NCBI GenBank assembly: GCA_963693305.1
Contig: OY855916.1
Coordinates: forward strand, 11,414,001 to 11,478,000
Reading direction: 5' to 3'
Source: Meandrina meandrites
Lineage: Eukaryota; Cnidaria; Anthozoa; Scleractinia; Meandrinidae
Length of the DNA: 64,000 nucleotides
Each line of letters begins with the position of its first letter. Within the stretch, counting starts at the first letter, position 1. The translations under genes and the position numbers were made by a program. This document shows positions 21,589 through 28,775 of the stretch, piece after piece. Under the pieces are notes generated by a model. The model did not search any database, had not been told where the DNA came from, and was given only the letters and a program-made list of their open reading frames with translations.

Positions 21589-22500
21589 TTACTTTCTCTT
21601 ACTCTTATTTTTAACCTGTTCAACGAAGTAGACAACGATAGCGACTATCAACAACCACGCATTCTTTGCGAGAAAACCGATCGCCTCGCCTGCTGTTTTA
21701 AATATGAAACTTGCGATCGCACCGATCATACCGGGAAGTATCTCTCCCAACTTCTTTCCTATGGCTTTAAAACCCTTACCTACTCCTTTACCCAATCTCG
21801 ACAGACCGCTCTTCAGATCAGTTACTATCACACCGATCACTGCACCCACAGCGGAGAGAACAGCGAACACCGTGAAACCGTACTTTTTAAAGATCATTTT
21901 GACTCTATCTCTGATTGACATTCTCTCCTCTATCGCTTCGTTCTCCCTCTCCATACTCTCTCTCTCATCTCTCTGCTGTTCGATGTCGCGAATGATGTTC
22001 TCTCTCTGACTGGGTCCGGCATCTTTAAGAGAGGATTCGAGCTCTTTCTCTTTCTCTATTGACCTTGTTATCCCTCTCTTATTGGTCTCAATCACCTTCT
22101 CCGCAGATGGGCCGAGACTCTCTTTTATGGTCTTCGGTAATTTTTCATTAAGTTCACCATCCGGTTTAAAAAGAGGGTAACTCTTACCTCCCTTTCTTTT
22201 CATTCTCACGACCACTCGATCATACTCATCTATGTCAGATGTGAAAGAGGAGTTTGCAGGATTGACCTTTGGATACTTCTCTCGGATTCTTTCCCAAGCG
22301 TCATCTCTCCTCTCCTCTCTCCTTATAAGCGGAGTGTTCTCATCGATAAAAGAGGTCTCTTCATAATTGGGATTATGGAAACCTCTATCTCTTCTCGATG
22401 TCGAGGTCATCGGTATCGATTCTCCATCATCATCGTCACCGGGGTCGACCGGTTCAAAAGGATTATCTCTATCGGGTATCTCTGTCGGGTCAACGTCCAT
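21589..22500 (-). CDS. Membrane protein with amphipathic Gly/Lys segment
   Basis: This 303-residue protein begins with an acidic Asp/Pro-rich tail. A charged, helical, coiled-coil-like middle follows (about 120-205), then a hydrophobic segment (FAVLSAVGAVIGVIV), an amphipathic Gly/Lys stretch (GKGVGKGFKAIGKKLG) and one or two C-terminal membrane segments before a basic end (KNKSKRK). The amphipathic part recalls membrane-disrupting capsid proteins such as adenovirus pVI, but only in composition. It abuts the next gene with no gap. An AATTTAAAAGATTC motif lies about 25 bases upstream of the start. Confidence 0.75.
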   Translation of the reverse strand: MDVDPTEIPDRDNPFEPVDPGDDDDGESIPMTSTSRRDRGFHNPNYEETSFIDENTPLIRREERRDDAWERIREKYPKVNPANSSFTSDIDEYDRVVVRMKRKGGKSYPLFKPDGELNEKLPKTIKESLGPSAEKVIETNKRGITRSIEKEKELESSLKDAGPSQRENIIRDIEQQRDERESMERENEAIEERMSIRDRVKMIFKKYGFTVFAVLSAVGAVIGVIVTDLKSGLSRLGKGVGKGFKAIGKKLGEILPGMIGAIASFIFKTAGEAIGFLAKNAWLLIVAIVVYFVEQVKNKSKRK

Positions 22501-22539
22501 GATTCTTTACTTATCAAGTAAAGAATCTTTTAAATTGCT

Positions 22540-22950
22540 TTACAAAAATCTACTCGCAACGTAACCCAACACCAACATCCCTCCCCCGACGTAGGCCATC
22601 TCACCCACTCTCTGGTCATCACTAGGTCGGTAGTAATCAGAGAGTTGAGGTTCTTGAAGAGAGTAATCAGGATGTGTCTGAGAGTAGAGTTTAAAAGCCT
22701 CATCAGTGTTAGAGAGATTCTGTGAAGCCTGATGCTCCTCATCTCTCTGCTGATTATACCAATCCAAAAGTCTCTGTCTCTTCTCTTGGTAAGCTGCGTA
22801 ATCTCTTTGGTACTTTTCCAAGGCTTTATCGTGTCGAATTCTCTCCGTGTCCGTATTCGATCCGCTCAGATACTTTGCCAAATACGATCCCCCGACAAAG
22901 GCGGTGGCGTTCAAAACCGCTCCACCTATCATTAACGCAATGGTCGCCAT
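22540..22950 (-). CDS. Small protein with hydrophobic ends
   Basis: The 136 residues begin with a hydrophobic Gly/Ala-rich helix (1-28), continue with a charged Tyr/Gln/Arg-rich helical middle (about 35-95), and end with a second hydrophobic helix (VGGGMLVLGYVASRFL). This is a two-pass or hairpin membrane protein by appearance. It does not match a family I know. It sits in the run of short membrane-protein genes between the fibre-like gene and the large unknown. Confidence 0.7.
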   Translation of the reverse strand: MATIALMIGGAVLNATAFVGGSYLAKYLSGSNTDTERIRHDKALEKYQRDYAAYQEKRQRLLDWYNQQRDEEHQASQNLSNTDEAFKLYSQTHPDYSLQEPQLSDYYRPSDDQRVGEMAYVGGGMLVLGYVASRFL

Positions 22951-22983
22951 TTATTATTAATAAATAGATAAACCTTTATCTTA

Positions 22984-23199
22984 TTAAGAGGGTAAAATCT
23001 TCTGTTTCTCCAAATAATCTTTCAAGTACATACTTCCTGACAGAACGGCGACCCATTTACCGTAGTTAACAATGCTGGATGAGGGATCGTTTATGAACGA
23101 TTCTTTCATAGCCTTCTTCGCAATGTATCCGACCCCTGCGGAGAGGCCGATCAGAACGGATGCATCAGTGACGGTCTTCACAAGTCTATTCTCTGACAT
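22984..23199 (-). CDS. 71-residue membrane protein, paralogue of the fibre anchor
   Basis: The product has the pattern KTVTDASVLIGLSAGVGY, a hydrophobic helix, then a DPSSSIVNYGKWVAVLSGS helix and YLKDYLEK. The N-terminal 70 residues of the fibre-like protein at 23,485-24,438 have the same plan, with KTIYDASVLIGISSGFGY, DPSTSIIDYLKWVGILSGS and YLKDYMQR. The two are clear paralogues. This copy lacks any C-terminal extension, so it may be a free partner of the anchored fibre in the same membrane. An ATTTATTTAAAGAG motif precedes the start. Confidence 0.75.
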   Translation of the reverse strand: MSENRLVKTVTDASVLIGLSAGVGYIAKKAMKESFINDPSSSIVNYGKWVAVLSGSMYLKDYLEKQKILPS

Positions 23200-23232
23200 T
23201 TTTACTCTTTGAACATTCTCTTTAAATAAATC

Positions 23233-23463
23233 TCACAAGAATGTATCGTAATCATTCCCATTCTTTTTCTCATCTTCGATTCTTTTCAACTCCCGTTCTC
23301 TTCTATCCTTATGTATGAACATTCGGTGATTATACTCTCCACAATCACACATTCCCCCTCCCTCAGGTATCTTAAATCCGCAGGCGCAGTTCTCTTTCGG
23401 TGAACGAAACGTAAGATAGATAGCGAAGGCAATGATGGTCATTATTAAAACCTTACCCCACAT
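23233..23463 (-). CDS. Small single-pass membrane protein with CxC motifs
   Basis: In 76 residues the protein has an N-terminal membrane helix (about 4-19), then NCACGFKIPEGGGMCDCGEY with two CxC pairs suited to bind zinc, then a basic and acidic tail. No family is recognised. A CGATTAAAGATT motif stands about 25 bases before the ATG, overlapping the end of the neighbouring gene. Confidence 0.65.
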   Translation of the reverse strand: MWGKVLIMTIIAFAIYLTFRSPKENCACGFKIPEGGGMCDCGEYNHRMFIHKDRRERELKRIEDEKKNGNDYDTFL

Positions 23464-23484
23464 TTTACAGAGGGGAGTAAATCT

Positions 23485-24438
23485 TTAATCGATCTTATTT
23501 ATAAGTATCATGCCGAACTTTTTATACCCCTCTCCCAAACCGTCAAAGATGGTTCTGGCATCTGAGGTCTGTATAGACAGTTTTGTATCTTTGTAAATAT
23601 CTAAAACGGAGATAAAATTATACGTTTTCCACCCCCTGCCTGTGTTGGGTACCGTGATGTTGATATTATCACTGAGACTAAGAAAGGGTGCGGGATTAAG
23701 TATGAACTGAACAGTTCCGTTATCGTCTTCCTCATCTGGGGTCTTCAATCCATCGATCAGAGATATCGAGTAGACTCCCGGATTCTTGATTATAATTTTC
23801 TCTTCGTCATCCTCATTCACGATGAAATCAGAGGGATCACTCTGTCTGGTGTACCGAGTAAAATCCTCTGTTCCGTTTGCAAAGAATCTGATGAAGCTAT
23901 CATTGTTGTGTTTGAGATAACCTTTGTAAAAGACTTTTTTGGGGACGGATTCACTGATCTTTCTCAAGGTGATCGATTCTCTCTCATCGACGGTTTTATT
24001 AACATAATTGACAGTTGCCGCGTAATCAACATCTTTAGTTTCAGGGGTCTTAAGGTTATGTATTGAATTCCCTCCCATATCGAGATCTCCCTTCCTGTTA
24101 ACCTTCTCGTTGACGTAACTCTTGTTGACTGCGTCCCTGTCACCGACGGGATTGGCGAGGTTTACGATTCTCTTCAATTTGAGATCGAGATTCTTCGGTG
24201 TCTTCTCCTTAATGTTATTATCTTTCTTCGAGTTAAGGGAATCGATCCTCTTCAGTATCTCCCCTCTCTGCATATAATCTTTCAAGTAAATACTTCCGGA
24301 CAGGATTCCTACCCATTTAAGGTAATCTATAATGCTTGTTGAGGGGTCATCCATATTGATAAAGTAACCGAACCCTGAGGAGATACCTATAAGAACAGAG
24401 GCGTCATAGATAGTCTTGAAGATCTTCTCTTTCGACAT
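23485..24438 (-). CDS. Membrane-anchored tail-fibre-like protein
   Basis: I prefer the second ATG (24,438; MSKEKIF) because it aligns with the start of the 71-residue paralogue; an ATG two codons earlier is possible. Residues 1-70 form a two-helix membrane anchor. Next come two fibre-type repeats, NLANPVGDRDAVNKSYVNEK and a DLDMGGNSIHNL unit leading to AATVNYVNK, a pattern typical of trimeric bacteriophage tail fibres. The last 150 residues are beta-rich and may form a C1q/TNF-like or knob-like head. The protein is therefore a good candidate for the receptor-binding fibre of the particle. The fold and trimer state are inferred. Confidence 0.78.
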   Translation of the reverse strand: MSKEKIFKTIYDASVLIGISSGFGYFINMDDPSTSIIDYLKWVGILSGSIYLKDYMQRGEILKRIDSLNSKKDNNIKEKTPKNLDLKLKRIVNLANPVGDRDAVNKSYVNEKVNRKGDLDMGGNSIHNLKTPETKDVDYAATVNYVNKTVDERESITLRKISESVPKKVFYKGYLKHNNDSFIRFFANGTEDFTRYTRQSDPSDFIVNEDDEEKIIIKNPGVYSISLIDGLKTPDEEDDNGTVQFILNPAPFLSLSDNINITVPNTGRGWKTYNFISVLDIYKDTKLSIQTSDARTIFDGLGEGYKKFGMILINKID

Positions 24439-24466
24439 TATCATGTGATAGCATATCTTTAAATCT

Positions 24467-24880
24467 TTAATACATCCCCATCTTCGGTACGGGAATCTTT
24501 GAGGGTTGAGGTCTTTCTATAACAGAGCCTTTCTCTCGAATGGGTGATTCCGGTAATCTTACCTGGGGAGGATCGTCTTTTCTGTAACTCATAAACAGAT
24601 TGATCGTAGCCAATCCGAAACCGACAAGAGAGATCGCGGTTGCGAAAGAGATCTCAGGAATCCACCCCTCTGCTGTGAGATTCTTACTCTGCTCATCTCT
24701 CTCCTCCGGTTCAGTTGCCTTCTCAGCATCGCGTTTCATCTTCTCTTTCAACGCCTCCTTCGCCCGTTTATTATACTCAGCGAGTTTCTTTCCTGCGGCG
24801 ACCTTCTTTGGATCTTTCTCTTTTGTTTTAACATTACTCTCAACAGGGGTCTTTGTGATCTGCTCAACATCATCCGACAT
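24467..24880 (-). CDS. Charged protein with one membrane segment
   Basis: The 137 residues contain a long Lys/Glu-rich helical N-terminal half (possible coiled coil), one hydrophobic segment (about 81-98, FATAISLVGFGLATINLF) and a Pro-rich tail. No family is recognised. The upstream region includes GATTAAAGAGATG, part of the motif shared by several genes of the element; the motif overlaps the stop codon of the nuclease-like gene. Confidence 0.68.
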   Translation of the reverse strand: MSDDVEQITKTPVESNVKTKEKDPKKVAAGKKLAEYNKRAKEALKEKMKRDAEKATEPEERDEQSKNLTAEGWIPEISFATAISLVGFGLATINLFMSYRKDDPPQVRLPESPIREKGSVIERPQPSKIPVPKMGMY

Positions 24881-24901
24881 TTAATACTGATTGACATCTC
24901 T

Positions 24902-25288
24902 TTAATCAATCTTCACACCCTTCATTATTAATTTTCCGATAATGAAAGGCTTGAGATGCCAATAACAAACGTAGTGAGGGATTCTTATCAAGAGAACTCC
25001 TTCATCTCTGCACATCTCATCCTTCAAAGAGTCTTTCATCACTTGGTACTCGAAATCATCCACACATGAGTGAAATAGGGGAGTGAACCTCGAGTGCTGA
25101 ACACCGTCGTACTCGAATGCTAAACCTTTACCTTTGGGGGTGACTATGTCAGGGTTATAACCGTCCAACTCTAGGTTCTGATAAGTGCAAGGATTCTTCA
25201 ACCAATCGGGTCTCACCGATTTGAACTCTTTTTTGAATAACTCTTGAAATATCTTTCTACACTTCTCTTCATATACTCCAAATGACAT
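24902..25288 (-). CDS. PD-(D/E)XK-type nuclease-like protein
   Basis: The 128-residue protein has LELDGYNPD, then LAFEYDGVQHS, then a helix rich in Asp/Lys and LLIRIPH. This order (acidic residue, beta-hairpin with E-x-D-x-x-Q-H, then K/R-rich strand) is that of the small Vsr-like or restriction-endonuclease-like proteins known in large DNA viruses. The likely catalytic residues are the Asp of DGYNPD and the Glu and Gln of EYDGVQ. Possible roles are genome processing or attack on competing DNA. It is the first gene after the unknown at 25,368 in the minus direction. Confidence 0.7.
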   Translation of the reverse strand: MSFGVYEEKCRKIFQELFKKEFKSVRPDWLKNPCTYQNLELDGYNPDIVTPKGKGLAFEYDGVQHSRFTPLFHSCVDDFEYQVMKDSLKDEMCRDEGVLLIRIPHYVCYWHLKPFIIGKLIMKGVKID

Positions 25289-25367
25289 TTTAATTAACTA
25301 TTAAGAAATGTTTAAGCTAAGCTTAACAGTCTTATTTAGTTAAGCTTAACATATTATTCAGTCACCA

Positions 25368-25871
25368 TTAAGAGTCTTCTTCATTCTCCTCATTCTTCTT
25401 TGAATTCTCCTCACTCGGTCTTAACTTTACGTGCTTAGCGACCTTAAACAGTCCGCTAGCTAACGCTACCAATCTTCCTCCCTTGAGTACCAAGAGACCT
25501 GCAAAGTTACTCAGTTCACGTTTAACGAGATCATCGTTCTTCAAGTCTTCATTCAGTGCCTCCACATCATCCACGGGAATGATGTAAGAGATAAGAACGG
25601 ATACCGCAGAGATGGCTGACTCCACCAATCCGGTAGATACTCTCTTTCCCATGACAGTCTTGTATCGATTAAAGTACTTCTCCACCTGTTTTGGAGAGAG
25701 TCTCTTAATATCTCCGAGGGACATCGCTTTACCGAGAAACTCCTCTGTCGATCCGAGAGATGCGAGTATCGCGAGTGACTCTCTCTTCACTTCGAGATCG
25801 TCTTCCTCATCGAGGGTCTTATCCTCTTTAACCTCTGGTATATCATCGATATAATCTTCAACGTTCGCCAT
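25368..25871 (-). CDS. Unknown protein downstream of the packaging ATPase
   Basis: I start at the ATG at 25,871 (MANVEDYIDDIP) because an upstream in-frame ATG would overlap the ATPase gene, while this one leaves 22 bp and follows AATTTAAAG. The 167 residues have an acidic N-terminus, a helical middle with SPKQVEKYFNRYKTVMGK, a hydrophobic patch (AISAVSVLISYII) and an acidic Glu/Asn tail. I do not recognise a family. Its position beside ATPase and capsid genes suggests a part in assembly or the virion core. Confidence 0.7.
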   Translation of the reverse strand: MANVEDYIDDIPEVKEDKTLDEEDDLEVKRESLAILASLGSTEEFLGKAMSLGDIKRLSPKQVEKYFNRYKTVMGKRVSTGLVESAISAVSVLISYIIPVDDVEALNEDLKNDDLVKRELSNFAGLLVLKGGRLVALASGLFKVAKHVKLRPSEENSKKNEENEEDS

Positions 25872-25893
25872 CTTTAAATTACTAAGTCTTCTT

Positions 25894-26514
25894 TTAAACC
25901 GGTATCTCCAGATAACACTCAAACGGATATCTGAGGCAGAGACAGAGTCGAGCGTATCTCTCCTCTTTTAACACTCTGTTAAATACTCTCTTAGTCTCCG
26001 TGTCTAAATCTCCTCCATAATCCTCGAACAGGGTCTTCATTCCGACCTGAGAGGGATTGTGAAAAGCGACCACGCAGGCGACGTTCTCTCGGAAGGGTTT
26101 CGCTATCGATGTCAACTGCTGTGTTACCACCCATACACTAAATCCGTCGTGTCTTCCCGAGAAGGCGAGATCGATAAATTTATTAGATCGATTCTTCAAG
26201 TCTTTGGAGACGGCGCAGTCGTCGAGAATTAAAAGGGTGTTCGTCCCAGAGAAGAGATCTGAGATTGCTGACAGAAGGTCGTTAATCTCTTCAGAGTTAC
26301 TCGAATCCGGAGAGAGGATGAAGAAGCGTTTATCACCCTGTGCAAACCCTCGGTAGGTCCTGTTCTTAGCATAGGTCGGGCAGATCAGAACAATGTACTC
26401 AAAGACCTTTCGGAAGTGACCTCGTAACTTCTCTATTAGGTACTCTGTCTTCCCGCAGTTCGTCGGCCCGGTTATGATCATGTTGAAGGGAATCTTATCT
26501 CGTAACTCATTCAT
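25894..26514 (-). CDS. A32-like/FtsK-HerA genome-packaging ATPase
   Basis: This 206-residue P-loop ATPase has Walker A GPTNCGKT at residues 16-23, Walker B LLILDD at 94-99, and a Gln sensor in VVTQQ at 129-133. The size and motif spacing fit the packaging ATPases of Mavericks, adintoviruses and related PRD1-type viruses, which pump the genome into preformed capsids. It follows the capsid gene after 8 bp, as usual for this pair. All key residues are present, so the enzyme should be functional. Confidence 0.93.
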   Translation of the reverse strand: MNELRDKIPFNMIITGPTNCGKTEYLIEKLRGHFRKVFEYIVLICPTYAKNRTYRGFAQGDKRFFILSPDSSNSEEINDLLSAISDLFSGTNTLLILDDCAVSKDLKNRSNKFIDLAFSGRHDGFSVWVVTQQLTSIAKPFRENVACVVAFHNPSQVGMKTLFEDYGGDLDTETKRVFNRVLKEERYARLCLCLRYPFECYLEIPV

Positions 26515-26522
26515 TTATTTAT

Positions 26523-27764
26523 TTAATATAAGATCGATTTTAACTCTGTGTTCATGATCTCCATAAATGCGTCAGCGACCACGAACATATGACATTGGAT
26601 TTTCCCCGTTCCACCAACCTTCCTCTTGATCTCAAGTTTCACTCCATCTCGTGTTGTGTTTATGTGAAGACCTCCTCCGTGAATACTGTTGTCATAGAAG
26701 GTTCTCAAATCGATCCATAAAGCGAACTTGTCTGTGTAGAAATCCTCTTCCTTCACCTTTCCCGCTCCGCCCATTCGTCTCTTTATCGATTCCCAAAAGT
26801 CAGACGGTACCATCCCCTTTGAGAAGAGTCGGTTAGGCATACCGTCGATGTTGATGTTGATCGATTTAATGTCAGGATTGACAAACTTCTCAGAGTCTCG
26901 TTCTCCCTCTTTATAATCCTCTTCAAACAGACAGAGTATACCCGTCATCGACTTTCTCGGAAGATTGATGTGCTCGTTAATTACGCTGCCGTCCGGTTTT
27001 GAGATGGGGAAACTTCTGTGAAGGATTACGTTCTCGTAGTAGAATCCTTTGCCTACCTTATAGGAAGAGGCGGCCTCACTAGCCAAGTATTCGCTCGTGA
27101 TGCATCGATACTCCAACTCAATGTTCGTCAATTTATAGGTCGGTGGTGTCTTCTCCTTCTCTTTTTTATCATGATTTAATATCTGATCGACCTTCGGTAG
27201 AGCGATCTCAAACAACAGAGGATGAGGAAGAGCTTTAGGATAGAGAGCGCCGTGATCACTCAGTACGGGATGGTCGAGAGGAATAACGTATTTGGTGTTG
27301 TGAACTGTGGCAAGGGTTACCTCCTTTGCGTCAGATTCAACCCTATCCCCTGCAGGTGTACGAAGTTTTCTCATATTCTCGGATGAGATTCCCTGTTTTA
27401 ATCTGTCATCTCTATCCTCGAGAAAGAGATCATGGTAGGTCTGAAAGAGATCGTATCTCTCTGTGGTCTGAAGTGTCTCTCCTCCGAAAGAGACCTTGAG
27501 CTGTTTAACGAGGTTTCGACCGATGTTATTCACGAGGGTGTTGTTTGCATGACCACCGACTTTCATGTCAAAGAGAAGATTGACTGATCCCGGTACGATG
27601 ACCACGTTTTCTGACAGTTTGGGAATGTTTACGGTAATGTCCTCACCAGGATTCGCTGATGATGGATTAAATGTGATCCTGTTGAGAGATGACTCCGCCT
27701 TAAGACCAAACGGTTCTCTCGGTACTCGGTTCGGATTGATAATCTCTTCGATAGCGTGCGACAT
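26523..27764 (-). CDS. Probable major capsid protein (double jelly roll)
   Basis: The 413-residue protein is rich in beta-strand-like segments. It begins with a short arm, then a conserved-looking first half (VNIPKLSENVVIVPGSVNL; HANNTLVNNIGRNLVKQLKV; RYDLFQTYHDLF) and a second half with strand-rich repeats ending in a helix. These phrases match a family found beside packaging ATPases in many cnidarian and other Maverick-type elements, which is taken to be the hexon-like capsid protein. The assignment rests on that context and length, not on a structural comparison. Its start lies only 27 bp from the divergent integrase start, so both promoters share that gap. Confidence 0.75.
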   Translation of the reverse strand: MSHAIEEIINPNRVPREPFGLKAESSLNRITFNPSSANPGEDITVNIPKLSENVVIVPGSVNLLFDMKVGGHANNTLVNNIGRNLVKQLKVSFGGETLQTTERYDLFQTYHDLFLEDRDDRLKQGISSENMRKLRTPAGDRVESDAKEVTLATVHNTKYVIPLDHPVLSDHGALYPKALPHPLLFEIALPKVDQILNHDKKEKEKTPPTYKLTNIELEYRCITSEYLASEAASSYKVGKGFYYENVILHRSFPISKPDGSVINEHINLPRKSMTGILCLFEEDYKEGERDSEKFVNPDIKSININIDGMPNRLFSKGMVPSDFWESIKRRMGGAGKVKEEDFYTDKFALWIDLRTFYDNSIHGGGLHINTTRDGVKLEIKRKVGGTGKIQCHMFVVADAFMEIMNTELKSILY

Positions 27765-27791
27765 TTTAAAAGAGAGAAAGATTATTTTTAA
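27765..27791. promoter_or_regulatory. 27-bp divergent start region of capsid and integrase genes
   Basis: Only 27 AT-rich bases separate the two divergent start codons. They include TTTTAAAAGAG and ATTTTTAAA. Core promoter elements for each gene must therefore lie inside the opposite gene's 5' end or in this gap. Confidence 0.45.
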
Positions 27792-28775
27792 ATGAGTAAC
27801 GAGAAAACTAACCTTATGAGAAAAATATACTACAGCTCTGAAGGTTATTGGAAAGGGTACTCTGCTGTATCGAAGTTGGCTTCCGCGTCCAATGTCAGTG
27901 AGGGTAAGGCGAGAGATTGGTTGGAGAGACAGGCACTTTGGCAGATCTATTTACCTCCACCGAAGTATTTACCGAGACCTCATTGGAGTGTTAGTAGACC
28001 GAATGAGATTCACCAAGCGGATCTTCTCTTTCTTCCTCACGATAGGGTGGTAAGAAAGACTTATAGATACGCTTTGGTTGTGATCGATGTTGCCTCGAGA
28101 TATAAAGATGCTGAAGCGTTAACATCGAAAGAGAGTCAAGAGGTAGCGAAGGCCTTTGAGAGGATGTACTCTCGAAAACTTAAGTGGCCAAAGACACTGA
28201 TCGTCGATCCCGGTAAAGAGTTTATGGGATATGTAACGAAGTTGATGGAGAGACATAAGGTGAAGATACAGAGAAGCGAAGCGGGTAACCATCGAGCTCA
28301 GGCATTCGTTGAGAGAGCGAACAGAACTTTGGGAGAGAGATTATTCAGTCATCAGTACGCGCAGGAGATTGTTAGTGAAGGGAGATCGAGAGTCTGGGTG
28401 AAGAGGTTGCCCGCCGTTATGAAGGCGTTAAACTCTCAGGTGATCAGAATCACAGGAAAGGAACCTGATAAAGCCCTCGGTTTAAAAGAGGTAGAGATTG
28501 ACAGGATCAATTACAAAAGACCTGTCGGATTAAAAGAGAAGAGATTACCCTCGGGTGTTCAGGTAAGGTATCTTCTCTCTCCCGGTGAGGATGAGGGAGG
28601 AGAGAGAAGGAGAGCGACCGATCCTATCTGGAGTATTACGGTCTATAATATAAATCGTGTGGTGATCTCTGTAGAACAGCCTGTGTTATATTATCTTCTC
28701 GACGGACCGAAGAGATCGTTTGTGAGAGAGGAGCTTCAAGTCGTACCGTTGGGTACCGAGCTTCCTCCCTTATAA
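27792..28775 (+). CDS. Retroviral-type (rve) integrase
   Basis: This 327-residue integrase has the catalytic triad D77 (HQADLLF), D139 (IVDPGKEF) and E174 (AFVERANRTL), the D,D-35-E layout of retrovirus-like integrases. About 70 helical residues precede the core, and a C-terminal beta-rich DNA-binding part ends near VREELQVVP, as in Maverick/Polinton integrases. It would join the terminal repeats to target DNA and make the short duplication seen here. The triad is complete. Its 3' end overlaps the convergent polymerase gene by 40 nt. Confidence 0.93.
   Translation: MSNEKTNLMRKIYYSSEGYWKGYSAVSKLASASNVSEGKARDWLERQALWQIYLPPPKYLPRPHWSVSRPNEIHQADLLFLPHDRVVRKTYRYALVVIDVASRYKDAEALTSKESQEVAKAFERMYSRKLKWPKTLIVDPGKEFMGYVTKLMERHKVKIQRSEAGNHRAQAFVERANRTLGERLFSHQYAQEIVSEGRSRVWVKRLPAVMKALNSQVIRITGKEPDKALGLKEVEIDRINYKRPVGLKEKRLPSGVQVRYLLSPGEDEGGERRRATDPIWSITVYNINRVVISVEQPVLYYLLDGPKRSFVREELQVVPLGTELPPL

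Noticed and set aside
25872..25922. Upstream ATG for the 25,368 gene
   Set aside because: It would overlap the ATPase gene and adds a basic, unrelated-looking 17 residues; the ATG at 25,871 follows the shared upstream motif.
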